Below the pieces are notes generated by a model, which saw only the letters and a list, made by a program, of their open reading frames with translations, was not told the DNA's origin and did not search any database. A program made the translations under genes and the position numbers. Positions 46,728 through 56,189 of a DNA stretch of 64,000 nt are shown here, one piece after another (position 1 is the stretch's first letter; each line of letters starts with the position of its first letter). The DNA comes from Billgrantia zhangzhouensis (GTDB lineage Bacteria > Pseudomonadota > Gammaproteobacteria > Pseudomonadales > Halomonadaceae), in the NCBI RefSeq assembly GCF_021404465.1, contig NZ_JABFTT010000009.1, forward strand, positions 62,001 through 126,000, read 5' to 3'.

Positions 46728-47860
46728 CGGCGGCCTCGCCGCTGGCGCTGTATCGCGAGGCAGTGGAGCGCCAGGGCTTTGCCCCTGACGAGGCCCAGCG
46801 GGCCGCTGCCGCGCGGCTCGACACCTGCTTTCAGGTGCTGCACGGAGAGGGCGCCTCGTCAGAGAGCCGGGCCGTACCTGGTGTCTACCTGTGGGGCCCG
46901 GTAGGCCGCGGCAAGACCTGGCTGATGGATGGCTTCCACCGCCACCTTCGTGTGCCTGCCCGGCGCCTGCACTTCCATCATTTCATGCGCTGGGTGCACC
47001 AGCGCCAGTTCCAACTGAGCGGTACCGCCGATCCTCTCATTGCGCTGGCCCGTGAGTTGGCGTCCGAGGTTCGTGTGCTCTGCCTCGATGAGCTGCTCGT
47101 CAGCGACATCGCCGACGCCATGCTGCTTGGCCGCCTGCTGCAGGCGCTCTTCGAGCACGGCGTGGTGCTGGTGTGCACCTCCAATCAGGCACCGAGTCAG
47201 CTCTATGCCGATGGCTTCAACCGCGAGCGCTTTCTGCCTGCCGTCGCCGCCATCGAACGCTGCATGGAAGTGGTGGAGCTGGACGGCGGCTTCGATCACC
47301 GCCTGCACCCCGGTCGGGCGTGCCAGCGCTATTGGGTAGCGGAGCCCGGTCGGCCGAGCGCCCTCACCAGAGTTTTCGAGCGCCTGAGCGAGAGGCAGCC
47401 GACGAGCAACGAGCCCGTCGAGCTGGGCCACCGTCGCATTGCGGTGGAGCGGCGCAGTCAGCGAGTGGTGTGGTGTCGTTACGCCGAGCTGTGTGAACAG
47501 CCGCTGGCAGCACTCGATTTCATCGCTCTGGCGGACGAGTTCGACCATGTGCTGCTCAGCGAAGTACCGCGCTTGAGCGATGCGGCTTCGGCGGGACGCA
47601 TCGCCCGCGGCACCGAGGATGGCGCCGAGCGTATCGAAACCGGGGAGCGGGAACTGCCGCCACTGTCACGGCGCGACGATGGGGTGCGCCGCTTCATCGC
47701 CCTGGTCGATGAGTGCTACGACCGCCGCGTGCCGCTCCATATCGAAGCCGAGGTCGCCATGGACGAACTCTACGCCCATGGCTATTTGGCCTTCGCCTTT
47801 CGGCGCACCCTCAGCCGGCTGCAGGAAATGCAACTGACAAGGTTTGGAACCAGTGCTTAG
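46724..47860 (+). CDS. zapE: cell division ATPase ZapE (AFG1-like)
   Basis: AFG1/ZapE-family P-loop ATPase of 378 aa that affects Z-ring stability in E. coli. Walker A is GPVGRGKT (residues 58-65), Walker B is VLCLDELLVSDIADAM, and a sensor motif is in LVCTSNQAPSQLYADGFNRERFLP. The C-terminus has the family's AYLAFAFRRTLSRLQEM-like segment. It is the last gene of the long plus-strand run and overlaps the convergent qmcA gene by four bases. Confidence 0.94.
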   Translation: MTAASPLALYREAVERQGFAPDEAQRAAAARLDTCFQVLHGEGASSESRAVPGVYLWGPVGRGKTWLMDGFHRHLRVPARRLHFHHFMRWVHQRQFQLSGTADPLIALARELASEVRVLCLDELLVSDIADAMLLGRLLQALFEHGVVLVCTSNQAPSQLYADGFNRERFLPAVAAIERCMEVVELDGGFDHRLHPGRACQRYWVAEPGRPSALTRVFERLSERQPTSNEPVELGHRRIAVERRSQRVVWCRYAELCEQPLAALDFIALADEFDHVLLSEVPRLSDAASAGRIARGTEDGAERIETGERELPPLSRRDDGVRRFIALVDECYDRRVPLHIEAEVAMDELYAHGYLAFAFRRTLSRLQEMQLTRFGTSA

Positions 47861-48903
47861 CTGCTGGCCGCCCCGCCGACGATGCCGCTGCGAAAGCCGC
47901 TCTGACGATCGCTGCCGCGCAGGTGCTGCGCCACGCTGTCTTCCGGCGAGCCGGCCATTTCGCGGAACATGCCCATGGAGCCGAGCAGGGCGGAGGATTC
48001 GTAGGGCACGAAGACCCGTTCACCCTCCTGGGCCATGGTCGGCAGCGCCTTGATGTAGCTCTGGCCGAGCAGGTAGCCGACCACGGTGCGCTTGTGCTCG
48101 TCGCTGTCGCCGATGGCGCTCAGCACCAGCTTGATCGACTCCTGCTCGCCCTGGGCGCGCAGGATGGCAGACTCCTTGTCGCCCTGGGCATTGAGGATCG
48201 CCGATTCGCGCTGACCCTGGGCCTTGGCGATGGCGGCGGCCTTCTCGCCCTCGGCTTCCGTCACGGTGGCACGGCGCTTGCGCTCGGCGGCCATCTGCAA
48301 GCGCATGGCCTCCTCGACCTCTTCGGGCATGGCGATGTCCTGCACCTCGACCCGCGAGATCTTCACGCCCCACTTGGAGGCGGGCTCCTCCATGGCAGCC
48401 TGGATCTCGTTATTCACCTCGGCGCGGGACTCGAACAGCTTGTCGAGCTCCATCTTGCCCACCACCGAGCGCAGCGTGGTCTTGGCCAGTACCTCCACCG
48501 CCTGGCTCATGTTCTCCACTTCGTAGACGGCCCGGCGCGGGTCGATGATCTGGAAGTAGAGCGCACCGTTGATGCGTACGGTGACATTGTCGGTGGTCAC
48601 CACCGGCTGGCCGGGGAAGTCCATTACCGTCTCGCGGCGGTCGATGCGCACCTCGCTGGTGGTGATGGGAAAGTACTCCTCGCCGCGCTTCTGGTAGCGG
48701 ATCATGGTGATGGCGCGGGGCTGCTCGATGAACGGGATGATGATGTTGATACCGCTCTCCAGCAGCCGGTTGAACGAGCCCAGTCGCTCGATCACCATGA
48801 CCTCGGACTGGCGCACGATCACCAGTCCCTTGGCGATGATCACAATACCGATCAGTACGATGATGAGGGCTAGCAGCAACCCCGGGTTGATGGGTAGATC
48901 CAT
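47857..48903 (-). CDS. qmcA: SPFH/stomatin-type membrane protein QmcA
   Basis: 348-aa membrane scaffold protein with an N-terminal hydrophobic anchor (residues 6-28), an SPFH/Band 7 domain (QSEVMVIERLGSFNRLLESG through SVVGKMELDKLFE) and a long C-terminal coiled coil rich in Ala/Glu/Arg. Such proteins form oligomeric microdomain assemblies and are commonly paired with an NfeD protein, which is the next gene upstream here. Confidence 0.93.
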   Translation of the reverse strand: MDLPINPGLLLALIIVLIGIVIIAKGLVIVRQSEVMVIERLGSFNRLLESGINIIIPFIEQPRAITMIRYQKRGEEYFPITTSEVRIDRRETVMDFPGQPVVTTDNVTVRINGALYFQIIDPRRAVYEVENMSQAVEVLAKTTLRSVVGKMELDKLFESRAEVNNEIQAAMEEPASKWGVKISRVEVQDIAMPEEVEEAMRLQMAAERKRRATVTEAEGEKAAAIAKAQGQRESAILNAQGDKESAILRAQGEQESIKLVLSAIGDSDEHKRTVVGYLLGQSYIKALPTMAQEGERVFVPYESSALLGSMGMFREMAGSPEDSVAQHLRGSDRQSGFRSGIVGGAASS

Positions 48904-48980
48904 GGTCGACTCTCTCCTTGCAGTGGGCGTGGGGATTGGCGGAGCCGCCGAACGGCTCCGAAACGGTCATACTCGGTTCG

Positions 48981-49445
48981 CTATGGCTGAGAGCGCTCTG
49001 GCTGGGCACGGCTGACGATGGCCGTGGTGCCGTCGAAGCGCTCGAAGGTCACCCGTGTGCCTTCCGGTAGTTCGGTGGCGCCGGTTTCGGCCACGCGCAA
49101 ACGGTAGAAATCGCCGTTGATCTTGACCCCGCTGGCGCCGTCGAAGTCGCGCTTGAGGGTGGTGTAGGTGCGCCCCTGCTCCACACCTGTGCCGGTGGTA
49201 CCGTAGGCCACCCCACTGGGCGAGAACCAAGGGCGGATCACCTTGACTGCGAGCGGAATCAGGATGCCCGAGAACACGCCCATGGCGAGCAGTTGCCAGG
49301 GTAGGGGCAGCCCCAGTGCCGCCAGCGCCGAGGTGAGGGCGGCAGCCACACCCAGCGACAGCAGCACCAGGCCGCCGGAGGAGAGTTCGGCCAGGCCCAG
49401 TAGTAGAGCGATGGCCAGCCAGATCAGGGCGGGGTTCCAGTCCAT
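48981..49445 (-). CDS. NfeD-family membrane protein
   Basis: 154-aa protein with an N-terminal membrane region (three closely spaced helices, residues about 5-70) and a C-terminal OB-fold NfeD domain (GRTYTTLKRDFDGASGVKINGDFYRLRVAETG). NfeD proteins partner SPFH proteins; here it is 77 bases upstream of qmcA on the same strand. The ATG at 49445 gives the correct hydrophobic N-terminus. Confidence 0.9.
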   Translation of the reverse strand: MDWNPALIWLAIALLLGLAELSSGGLVLLSLGVAAALTSALAALGLPLPWQLLAMGVFSGILIPLAVKVIRPWFSPSGVAYGTTGTGVEQGRTYTTLKRDFDGASGVKINGDFYRLRVAETGATELPEGTRVTFERFDGTTAIVSRAQPERSQP

Positions 49446-49548
49446 GGTAGTCTCGGTAATGAATTGTTTTCCCGGTGCGCCGGTGCGATGACCTGCGCGG
49501 CGCCTGGTTCTATCGTAATCGTACGATCCTATGATAAAGGAGAGCACC

Positions 49549-50112
49549 ATGTCGCACACCCTGGCATTACGCCCCCTTTCGGCACTTGCCATCATTCTCG
49601 CCGGTGGCGCCTTGCTGGCTGCCCCAGTGCTGGCGGCGGAAGAGGAGGCCCAGGCGCAGGAGCGGATCGAGCAGGCTTCCGAGCGAGCCGAGACGCAGCA
49701 GGACGATGCTCAGGCGAACGAGGCCGAGGACGGAGCAGGCGAGGAGGACGAGTCGGAGGAAGACGAAGACGTGACCGGCGTAGAGGCCGATCATGCGGGG
49801 CACACCGAGCATATCATCGAGCCCGAAGAGGACGAGCACGCCGACAACCCGGCCGTACAGGCCTATCGTGAAATTGCCGAGCGCATGCACGCCGAAATGC
49901 AGACCGAGTACAACGGCGACCCCGATGTCGACTTCGCCCGCGGCATGATCGCCCACCATCAGGGCGCCATCGACATGGCCAACGTGGTTCTCACTCACGG
50001 CGAGAACGAAGCGATTCACGATCTCGCCCGCGAGATCATCGAAGCCCAGGAGGACGAGATCGCCTTCCTGCGCGACTGGCTGGCACAGCACGGTTACGAC
50101 GAAGCCGAATGA
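49549..50112 (+). CDS. exported DUF305 protein with a very acidic linker
   Basis: 187-aa exported protein. A signal peptide (cleavage after ALA near residue 29-30) precedes a stretch of about 65 residues dominated by Glu/Asp with His near its end. The C-terminal DUF305 four-helix domain carries FARGMIAHHQGAIDMA (His136, His137). DUF305 domains are linked to metal (often copper) handling in the periplasm. The linker's charge is extreme even among halophile proteins. ATG 49549 has AAAGGAG at good spacing. Confidence 0.88.
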   Translation: MSHTLALRPLSALAIILAGGALLAAPVLAAEEEAQAQERIEQASERAETQQDDAQANEAEDGAGEEDESEEDEDVTGVEADHAGHTEHIIEPEEDEHADNPAVQAYREIAERMHAEMQTEYNGDPDVDFARGMIAHHQGAIDMANVVLTHGENEAIHDLAREIIEAQEDEIAFLRDWLAQHGYDEAE

Positions 50113-50185
50113 GCCTGGCGGCGCTGCGTACGGCAATGCACCTGGGGGCATTGCCGTTACGCACTACCCACTGGAATGAGATGCC

Positions 50186-51229
50186 ATGACGTCATTGGTC
50201 TGGATCGGTATCGCGCTGTGTCTCGTCCAGTCGGCGACCTTCTCGGGGCTCAACCTGGCGCTCTTCACCATTGGCAAGCTGGAACTGGAGCTGGAAGCGC
50301 GCAAGGGCAATCCCCGCGCTCAGCGTGTGCTCCAACTGCGCCAGGACTCCAACTTCCTGCTGGTAACCATCCTGTGGGGCAATGTGGCCGTGAACGTGCT
50401 GCTGGCTCTACTTTCTGGGTCGGTGATGGGAGCCGTGGCAGCCTTCCTGTTCTCCACCGTGATCATCACCCTGTTCGCTGAAATCCTGCCCCAGGCCTTT
50501 TTCGTACGCCATGCGCTCTTCATGGCCTCGGCACTGGCGCCGATGGTCCGCTTCTACCAACTGCTGCTGTGGCCGGTCACACGTCCCACCGCCTGGCTGC
50601 TGGATCGCTGGCTGGGGCCCGAGGCCATTCCCTATTTCAGGGAGCGCGACCTGCACCAGTTGATCCGGCTGCACATGGAGTCCACCGAAACCGAGATTGA
50701 CTGGGTCGAGGGGCGGGGAGCCATGAACTTCCTGACCCTGGATGACGTGCCGCTCGCCCGTGAGGGTGAGGTGCTCGATCCCGATAGCGTCATCATTCTT
50801 CCTTTCCACGGGAATCTGCCGATCTTTCCCGATATCGAGCGTACCCGCCACGACACCTTCCTGCGTTCCCTGCAGGCCAGCGGTAAGAGCCGGGTCGTGA
50901 TCGTCGATGAAGCCGGCGAACCCCGGCTCATCATTGATGCCGATGCCTTCCTGCGGGCGGCGCTGTTCGATCCAGACCTGTTCAATCCGCTGGCTCATTG
51001 CCACCAGCCCATCGTGGTGCGTGACCCGGCCACGCCTCTCGGCGAAGTAATCGGCCGCTTTCGCGTGCATACCGTCAATCGGGAGGACGATGTACTCGAC
51101 GAGGACGTCGTCCTGCTGTGGGGCGAAGAGCGGCGCATCCTGACCGGCTCCGACGTGCTGGGCCGCCTGTTGCGCGGTATCGTCGAAGCTTCTCCACAGC
51201 GCATCAGTACAACGCTACCCGATTCTTGA
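50186..51229 (+). CDS. DUF21/CNNM-type transmembrane protein
   Basis: 347-aa membrane protein. The N-terminal DUF21 region has about four helices (WIGIALCLVQSATFSGLNLALFTI; NFLLVTILWGNVAVNVLLALLSG; AEILPQAFFVRHAL). A cytosolic part resembles a degenerate CBS pair. The family includes the CorC/CNNM magnesium-transport-related proteins. The usual C-terminal CorC_HlyC domain is not evident, so it is the short form. It seems to be a single-gene unit. Confidence 0.85.
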   Translation: MTSLVWIGIALCLVQSATFSGLNLALFTIGKLELELEARKGNPRAQRVLQLRQDSNFLLVTILWGNVAVNVLLALLSGSVMGAVAAFLFSTVIITLFAEILPQAFFVRHALFMASALAPMVRFYQLLLWPVTRPTAWLLDRWLGPEAIPYFRERDLHQLIRLHMESTETEIDWVEGRGAMNFLTLDDVPLAREGEVLDPDSVIILPFHGNLPIFPDIERTRHDTFLRSLQASGKSRVVIVDEAGEPRLIIDADAFLRAALFDPDLFNPLAHCHQPIVVRDPATPLGEVIGRFRVHTVNREDDVLDEDVVLLWGEERRILTGSDVLGRLLRGIVEASPQRISTTLPDS

Positions 51230-51294
51230 AACAAGGAAATCGCGCCGTTCTAGCCGAAGCGGCGCGGCATCCAGGCGGAGCCTGTCACAAACCG

Positions 51295-52485
51295 TTACAG
51301 TCCCAGGCGCTCCTTGACTCGGCCGAAGGCGGCCAGGGCGAACTCCAGGTCGTGGCGGCTCAGCGCAGCGGACATCTGAGTGCGGATGCGGGCGCGGCCC
51401 TGGGGCACCACGGGGTAGGAAAAGGCGATGACGTAAACGCCCTCCTTGAGCATTTCCTCGGCGAAGCGTGCGGCGAGGCCGGCATCGTGCAGCATCACCG
51501 GCACGATGGGGTGTTCGCCGGGCAGCAGCTCGAAGCCCAGCCGCTCAAGGCCTTCGCGGAAGAAGGCGGTGTTCTCGGTGAGGCGTTCGCGCAGTTCACG
51601 GGACTCGGCGGCCAGCTCGATGGCCTTCAGCGCGCCGGCGACCACCGGCGGCGCCACGGTGTTGGAGAACAGGTACGGGCGCGAGCGCTGGCGCAACAGC
51701 TCGACGATTTCGCGCTTGCCGCTGGTATAGCCCCCGCTGGCGCCGCCCAATGCCTTGCCCAGGGTGCCGGTGGTGATGTCGATGCGGTCCATGCAGCCAC
51801 GATACTCGTGGGTGCCGCGGCCGCCCTTGCCGAGAAAGCCAGTGGCGTGGCAATCGTCGAAGTGCACCAGGGCATCAAAGCGCTCGGCCAGGTCGCAGAT
51901 CTCGTCGAGCCGGGCGATGTAGCCGTCCATGGAGAACACGCCGTCGGTGGTGACCAGCTTGAAGCGCGCACCGTCGCGGTCGGCAGCTTTCAACTGCGCT
52001 TCGAGGTCGGCCATGTCGTTGTTGCGGTAGCGATAGCGACGGGCCTTGCAGAGCCGCACGCCGTCGATGATGCTGGCGTGGTTGAGTTCATCGGAGATCA
52101 CTGCGTCCTCGGCGCCGAGCAGGGTCTCGAACAGCCCGCCGTTGGCATCGAAGCAGGAGGGGTAGAGGATGGTGTCCTCGGTGCCGAGGAAGTCGGTGAG
52201 GCGCTGCTCGAGCTGCTTGTGCAGGCTCTGGGTGCCACAGATGAAGCGTACTGAGGCCAGCCCGTAGCCCCACTCCTCGAGCCCGGCCCTGGCGGCGGCG
52301 TTGACCTCAGGATGCTGGGCCAGACCCAGGTAATTGTTGGCGCACAGGTTGAGTACCTCGGTGCCGGCGTTGATGCCGACATGGGCGCCTTGGGGGGTGG
52401 TCAACTGGCGCTCGTGCTTGTACAGCCCGGCTTGGCGAATAGCGCCGAGCTCGCCGTGCAGGTGCTGCTTGAAGGCTCCGTACAT
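51295..52485 (-). CDS. kbl: glycine C-acetyltransferase (2-amino-3-ketobutyrate CoA ligase)
   Basis: PLP enzyme (396 aa) that splits 2-amino-3-ketobutyrate with CoA into glycine and acetyl-CoA, the second step of threonine breakdown. The PLP-lysine is in [16 protein letters not shown] and the catalytic His in [11 protein letters not shown]. It starts one base after the tdh stop, with the tdh end GGGAGA acting as its ribosome site. Confidence 0.97.
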   Translation of the reverse strand: MYGAFKQHLHGELGAIRQAGLYKHERQLTTPQGAHVGINAGTEVLNLCANNYLGLAQHPEVNAAARAGLEEWGYGLASVRFICGTQSLHKQLEQRLTDFLGTEDTILYPSCFDANGGLFETLLGAEDAVISDELNHASIIDGVRLCKARRYRYRNNDMADLEAQLKAADRDGARFKLVTTDGVFSMDGYIARLDEICDLAERFDALVHFDDCHATGFLGKGGRGTHEYRGCMDRIDITTGTLGKALGGASGGYTSGKREIVELLRQRSRPYLFSNTVAPPVVAGALKAIELAAESRELRERLTENTAFFREGLERLGFELLPGEHPIVPVMLHDAGLAARFAEEMLKEGVYVIAFSYPVVPQGRARIRTQMSAALSRHDLEFALAAFGRVKERLGL

Positions 52486-52486
52486 G

Positions 52487-53515
52487 TCATGTCTCCCAGT
52501 TGAGAACGACCTTGCTCGCTTCGCCGCTGAGCATGGCGTCAAAGCCGCGCTGGAATTCGCTATAGGGCAGACGGTGGGTAATCACCGGCGAGATGTCGAG
52601 GCCGGAGTCGATCATCACCGACATCTTGTACCAGGTCTCGTACATCTCACGGCCGTAGATGCCCTTCAGCGTCAGCATGTTGAAGATCACCGTGTTCCAG
52701 TCTATGGCCATCTCCTCGGTGGGAATGCCGAGCATGGCTACCTTGCCACCGTGGCACATGTTGGCCAGCATGTCGCGGAAGGCGGCGGGGCTGCCAGACA
52801 TCTCCAGGCCTACGTCGAAGCCTTCGCTAAGACCCAACTCGCGCTGCACGTCGGCAAGCGTCTCGTGGCGCACGTCCACGGTGCGGGTGGCGCCGAGGCG
52901 CTTGGCCAGCTCCAGGCGGCCCGGGTTGAGATCGGTGACCACCACATGGCGTGCCCCGGCATGGCGGCACACTGCCGCGGCCATGGCGCCGATCGGCCCC
53001 GCGCCGGTGATCAGCACATCCTCGCCGAGCAGATCGTACTGCAGCGCGGTGTGCACGGCGTTACCCAGGGGGTCGAAGATGGCGGCCACGTTGAGGTCGA
53101 TGCCGGGCTTGTGCTCCCACACGTTGGACATTGGCAGCGCCACGTACTCGGCGAAGGCGCCGGGACGATTGACGCCCACCCCACTGGTATGAGCGCACAG
53201 GTGGCGGCGCCCGGCCAGGCAGTTGCGGCAGCGCCCGCACACCACGTGGCCCTCTCCGGAGACGATCTGGCCGGGGTGGAAATCGTTGACGTTGGAGCCA
53301 ACCTCGACGATTTCTCCGACGAACTCGTGGCCCACCACCATGGGCACAGGAATGGTCTTCTGTGCCCAGCTGTCCCAGTTATAGATGTGCACGTCGGTAC
53401 CGCAGATGGCGGTACGCTTCACCTTTATCAGCACATCGTTGATACCGACCTGTGGGTCCGGCACCTCTTCCAGCCAGAGGCCGGGTGATGCCTCTTTCTT
53501 GATCAGTGCTTTCAT
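52487..53515 (-). CDS. tdh: L-threonine 3-dehydrogenase
   Basis: Zinc, NAD-dependent alcohol dehydrogenase family enzyme (342 aa) that oxidises threonine to 2-amino-3-ketobutyrate. Catalytic zinc ligands are in [10 protein letters not shown] and GHEFVGE, and the four-Cys structural zinc site is [15 protein letters not shown]. The NAD fold has [19 protein letters not shown]. First gene of tdh-kbl, divergent from an XRE-cupin regulator. Confidence 0.97.
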   Translation of the reverse strand: MKALIKKEASPGLWLEEVPDPQVGINDVLIKVKRTAICGTDVHIYNWDSWAQKTIPVPMVVGHEFVGEIVEVGSNVNDFHPGQIVSGEGHVVCGRCRNCLAGRRHLCAHTSGVGVNRPGAFAEYVALPMSNVWEHKPGIDLNVAAIFDPLGNAVHTALQYDLLGEDVLITGAGPIGAMAAAVCRHAGARHVVVTDLNPGRLELAKRLGATRTVDVRHETLADVQRELGLSEGFDVGLEMSGSPAAFRDMLANMCHGGKVAMLGIPTEEMAIDWNTVIFNMLTLKGIYGREMYETWYKMSVMIDSGLDISPVITHRLPYSEFQRGFDAMLSGEASKVVLNWET

Positions 53516-53574
53516 GTTCTACCTTCCTGACTTGTGGTTGGAGGGTTCAGGCGGTTGAGCTGCGAGGGGCTGGC

Positions 53575-53607
53575 ATTTCGCAACGAAATATTTACTATAG
53601 GAGAACG
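53575..53607 (-). promoter_or_regulatory. tdh promoter -10 with candidate operator
   Basis: A palindrome ATTTCG-CAA-CGAAAT (53575-53589) lies just downstream of a minus-strand TATAGT -10 box (53594-53599, read on the minus strand). A repressor bound there would sit at the start point. The divergent XRE-cupin regulator is the natural candidate to bind. Confidence 0.45.
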
Positions 53608-53773
53608 GTTTCCAGTATTGCAGAATGTTTCCTCAATGCAAGAAAATTATCCCTCATATTGGATTTTCGTCTGGCAGAACATGTGCTGAGTCGTCTGTCT
53701 TGGCCTGTTCATGGTCCATGTCTTAGCCCCATGTCTTGGGTATAGAGGGAAAAGCGAGGTGAATGACAGAGCG

Positions 53774-54343
53774 ATGGCAGACGAAGCACAAACGGAAGCC
53801 GGTAGCCTTTCCAGCCGCGTGATCGAGCTCCGCAAGGGGCGTGGGCTCACCCTGGAGCAACTGGCGGCGGCGTCTGGCGTCAGCCGCTCGATGCTCAGCC
53901 AGATCGAACGCGGCAAGGCCAACCCGACACTGGCGGTAACGCTGCGTATCGCCCAGGCTTTCGACATGAATATCGGCGATCTGGTGGATCAGCCCTGGAC
54001 TGCCTCGCGTATCGAAGTGGTGCGTGGCAACGACACCAACCAGTTGTTCCGCGATGACCGCGATTGTCGCATCCGCACGCTCTCGCCGCTGCACATGGAA
54101 AAGAACGTCGAGTTCTACGAGATCCGGCTGGCGCCAGGGGCACGTCTGAAAAGCGCTGCCCATTTCGAGGGCACTCGCGAGCTACTGACTGTGACCCAGG
54201 GGCAAGCTCGGGTCATTGCCGGCGAGAATCGCTGCGAACTCAATCCCGGCGATTCGGCCCATTACCATGCCGACCTCGAGCACATCATCGAGAATGATGG
54301 CGAAGAGGAGCTGGTGAGCTTTCTCGTCGTGACCTACCAGTGA
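53774..54343 (+). CDS. XRE-family regulator with C-terminal cupin domain
   Basis: 189-aa transcription factor: helix-turn-helix (residues about 15-68, LRKGRGLTLEQLAAASGVSRSMLSQIERGKANPTL) followed by a small beta-barrel cupin (about 105-188) with the partial motif HFEGTRELLTV and HYHADLEH. Family members sense amino acids or small metabolites and control nearby catabolic genes. Its divergent placement suggests control of tdh-kbl. The ATG at 53774 follows AGCGAGGTGAATGACAGAGCG, and a longer frame upstream is not family-like. Confidence 0.88.
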   Translation: MADEAQTEAGSLSSRVIELRKGRGLTLEQLAAASGVSRSMLSQIERGKANPTLAVTLRIAQAFDMNIGDLVDQPWTASRIEVVRGNDTNQLFRDDRDCRIRTLSPLHMEKNVEFYEIRLAPGARLKSAAHFEGTRELLTVTQGQARVIAGENRCELNPGDSAHYHADLEHIIENDGEEELVSFLVVTYQ

Positions 54344-54395
54344 AAGCGCAGTAGTCTGCCCGGTAATTTTCTGGACCGCATTGCAGGAGAAGAAC

Positions 54396-55178
54396 TTGAC
54401 GGCTCTGGTGTACTGGCTGGACATGGCGGGAGTAGTCGTCTTCGCCCTCTCGGGAGTGATACTGGCCTGCCGCTCGCGCATGGATCCCTTCGGCATGCTG
54501 GTGTTGGCGGCGGTCACCGGTATCGGCGGCGGCACCCTGCGTGACCTGGTGCTGGGCGTGCGGCCGGTATTCTGGGTCGCCGACCCGACCTACCTGTGGG
54601 TGATTCTTGCCGCCGTGGGCCTCTCCATCGTTGGCTTCCACTACATTCATCGCCTCTCTCGCGTGTTTCTACCGGTAGCCGATGCCTTCGGCCTGGCGTT
54701 GTTCACGGTGATCGGGGCGCACAAGGCGTTGCAATTGGAGATGCCTGGCGTGGTGGCGGTGTTGATGGGATTGTTGACCGGCGTGGCCGGCGGAATGATA
54801 CGCGACGTTCTGGCACGCCGTGTCCCGATGGTGCTGCGCGAAGAGGTATATGCCACTGCCTCCATCGCTGGTGGTATTGCCTATGTAGGCCTGGGGGCGC
54901 TGGGCGTACCGGCCGGCGTCGCCATTGGCCTGGCGCTGGCGGTAACGCTGGGGCTGCGCCTGGCAGCCATTCACTGGGGGCTGGCACTACCAGTATTCGC
55001 CTGGGTGGTCATTCCCCCGCCCGCTCCGCTGCCAGCGGCAGTCGAAAGCGACTCGTCGGAAGAGCCAGTTTCCCGCAGACAAGCCAACCAGACCAGGGTA
55101 AGGCCCAAGGTCAGGGTGCGCATGATCTCGCCCAAGAAGAGGCGTGTGCAGCAGGACGAGGAAGGTAGCGGAAGCTGA
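54396..55178 (+). CDS. TRIC-type cation channel family protein (UPF0126/YadS-like)
   Basis: Membrane protein of 260 aa with seven helices built from two inverted repeats, each containing the GIGGGTLRD or GVAGGMIRD motif that lines the trimeric intracellular cation channel family pore. The start is TTG at 54396, six bases after AGGAG. A charged C-terminal tail of about 45 residues rich in Arg/Lys (RVRPKVRVRMISPKKRR) is longer than usual and may be cytosolic. Confidence 0.88.
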   Translation: MTALVYWLDMAGVVVFALSGVILACRSRMDPFGMLVLAAVTGIGGGTLRDLVLGVRPVFWVADPTYLWVILAAVGLSIVGFHYIHRLSRVFLPVADAFGLALFTVIGAHKALQLEMPGVVAVLMGLLTGVAGGMIRDVLARRVPMVLREEVYATASIAGGIAYVGLGALGVPAGVAIGLALAVTLGLRLAAIHWGLALPVFAWVVIPPPAPLPAAVESDSSEEPVSRRQANQTRVRPKVRVRMISPKKRRVQQDEEGSGS

Positions 55179-55391
55179 CGACGGCAGCGAGAGAGGTCAT
55201 GGAACGGACTACTACGGGTTGCTAAATGCAGTGCCGCAGCGGCACCTCGCTTTCGGTTACCTGGCAGGCCAGCGATCCGGCGCGTGGTGAGCATCGCAAC
55301 GTGCTCGCCGTCATGGTGGCCTGGGCAACTGCATCCCGGGCCTGATCTATCGGAGAGGAAGTGGCCGGTCATAGGCTTGCCGCGAGCCTCT

Positions 55392-56189
55392 CTAGGTATG
55401 AGCGGCGCCTAGCATCTGTGGAGCCAGCGATGTCTTGATATGGCGATAGAGTGGCCTCAGGCTGGACTGCAGGCCTCGTTCGGCCTGATGTTGGTCGATG
55501 TAGTAGGCCGCCCTGGGGCCGCAGTAGTCGATGACGTCGCCGACCCGACGAAACTCCAGCCCCGAGATTTTCAGCAAGCGAGCGAAGCGTGGCTCCATCA
55601 TGGCGAAGACGTGGCGCCTGCCCGCAAGGCCGACGATGGCTGTGGCTGCCAGGAATAGGCTTAGGGTCACCAGGGGAGAAGGAGGCAGCAAGCGGTTCTC
55701 TTCCAAAAGCTGCAGGTCGTTCTCACGAAGCCCCAAGGCACAGTCGCGCGTACGGCGGAAATCGGGGTGCACGGCCAGTCGCGAAACCTCGCAGAGCGAA
55801 CTGTGCTCGAACCGGTCCGGGTGCAGCTGAGGGTCGGTCAGGCCATGGGCGCAGCTCTCCTCCAGTGGTAGCGATCTTGGTTGCCCGTCATTGCCGATGG
55901 GTAGAACGACCCTCAAGCAGCCGGCGTCGCGATCGCTGCCGGTGTGGTGGAGCAGGCAGAGAATCGAGTGCTTGTCATGAGCGTCTTTCTCGAAGGGCGT
56001 ACCGGTATCCTCCCCCAATGCGTACCGAAGCTCCTCGCGGAAGACCTTGTGGCGTAGGGCATAGGCCCGGTAGCGACTCTCTCTGCTCCGGGCGATGACG
56101 AATCGGTATTGCTCAAGGAACTCACGCACCCGATCACCCTGGGGCATGCCACGTTCGCTGGGATTCGACTTAGGGTGTGGTGTCTCCAT
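55392..56189 (-). CDS. PEP-CTERM/exosortase-associated (LuxI-like) acyltransferase
   Basis: 265-aa GNAT-fold protein of the autoinducer-synthase-like class that is annotated with exosortase systems. Visible features are the N-terminal SRYRAYALRHKVFREEL, the acidic FEKDAHDKHSILCLLHH, GCLRVVLPIGNDGQPRSLPLEE and SLCEVSRLAVHPDFRR. No exosortase or PEP-CTERM gene is in the window. It is the last gene of a four-gene unit; its ATG at 56189 lies within the end of the GGDEF-EAL gene (20-base overlap) with GGGAG upstream. It could make an acylated small molecule, which is inference. Confidence 0.8.
   Translation of the reverse strand: METPHPKSNPSERGMPQGDRVREFLEQYRFVIARSRESRYRAYALRHKVFREELRYALGEDTGTPFEKDAHDKHSILCLLHHTGSDRDAGCLRVVLPIGNDGQPRSLPLEESCAHGLTDPQLHPDRFEHSSLCEVSRLAVHPDFRRTRDCALGLRENDLQLLEENRLLPPSPLVTLSLFLAATAIVGLAGRRHVFAMMEPRFARLLKISGLEFRRVGDVIDYCGPRAAYYIDQHQAERGLQSSLRPLYRHIKTSLAPQMLGAAHT

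Noticed and set aside
53506-53745. Open frame in the tdh/XRE-cupin intergenic region
   Set aside because: Spans the promoter palindrome and has no start signal or family resemblance.
54971-55372. Minus-strand frame containing a signal-peptide-like stretch (MRTLTLGLTLVWLACL)
   Set aside because: The stretch is antisense to the charged tail of the TRIC-type protein; no ribosome site and no conserved continuation.
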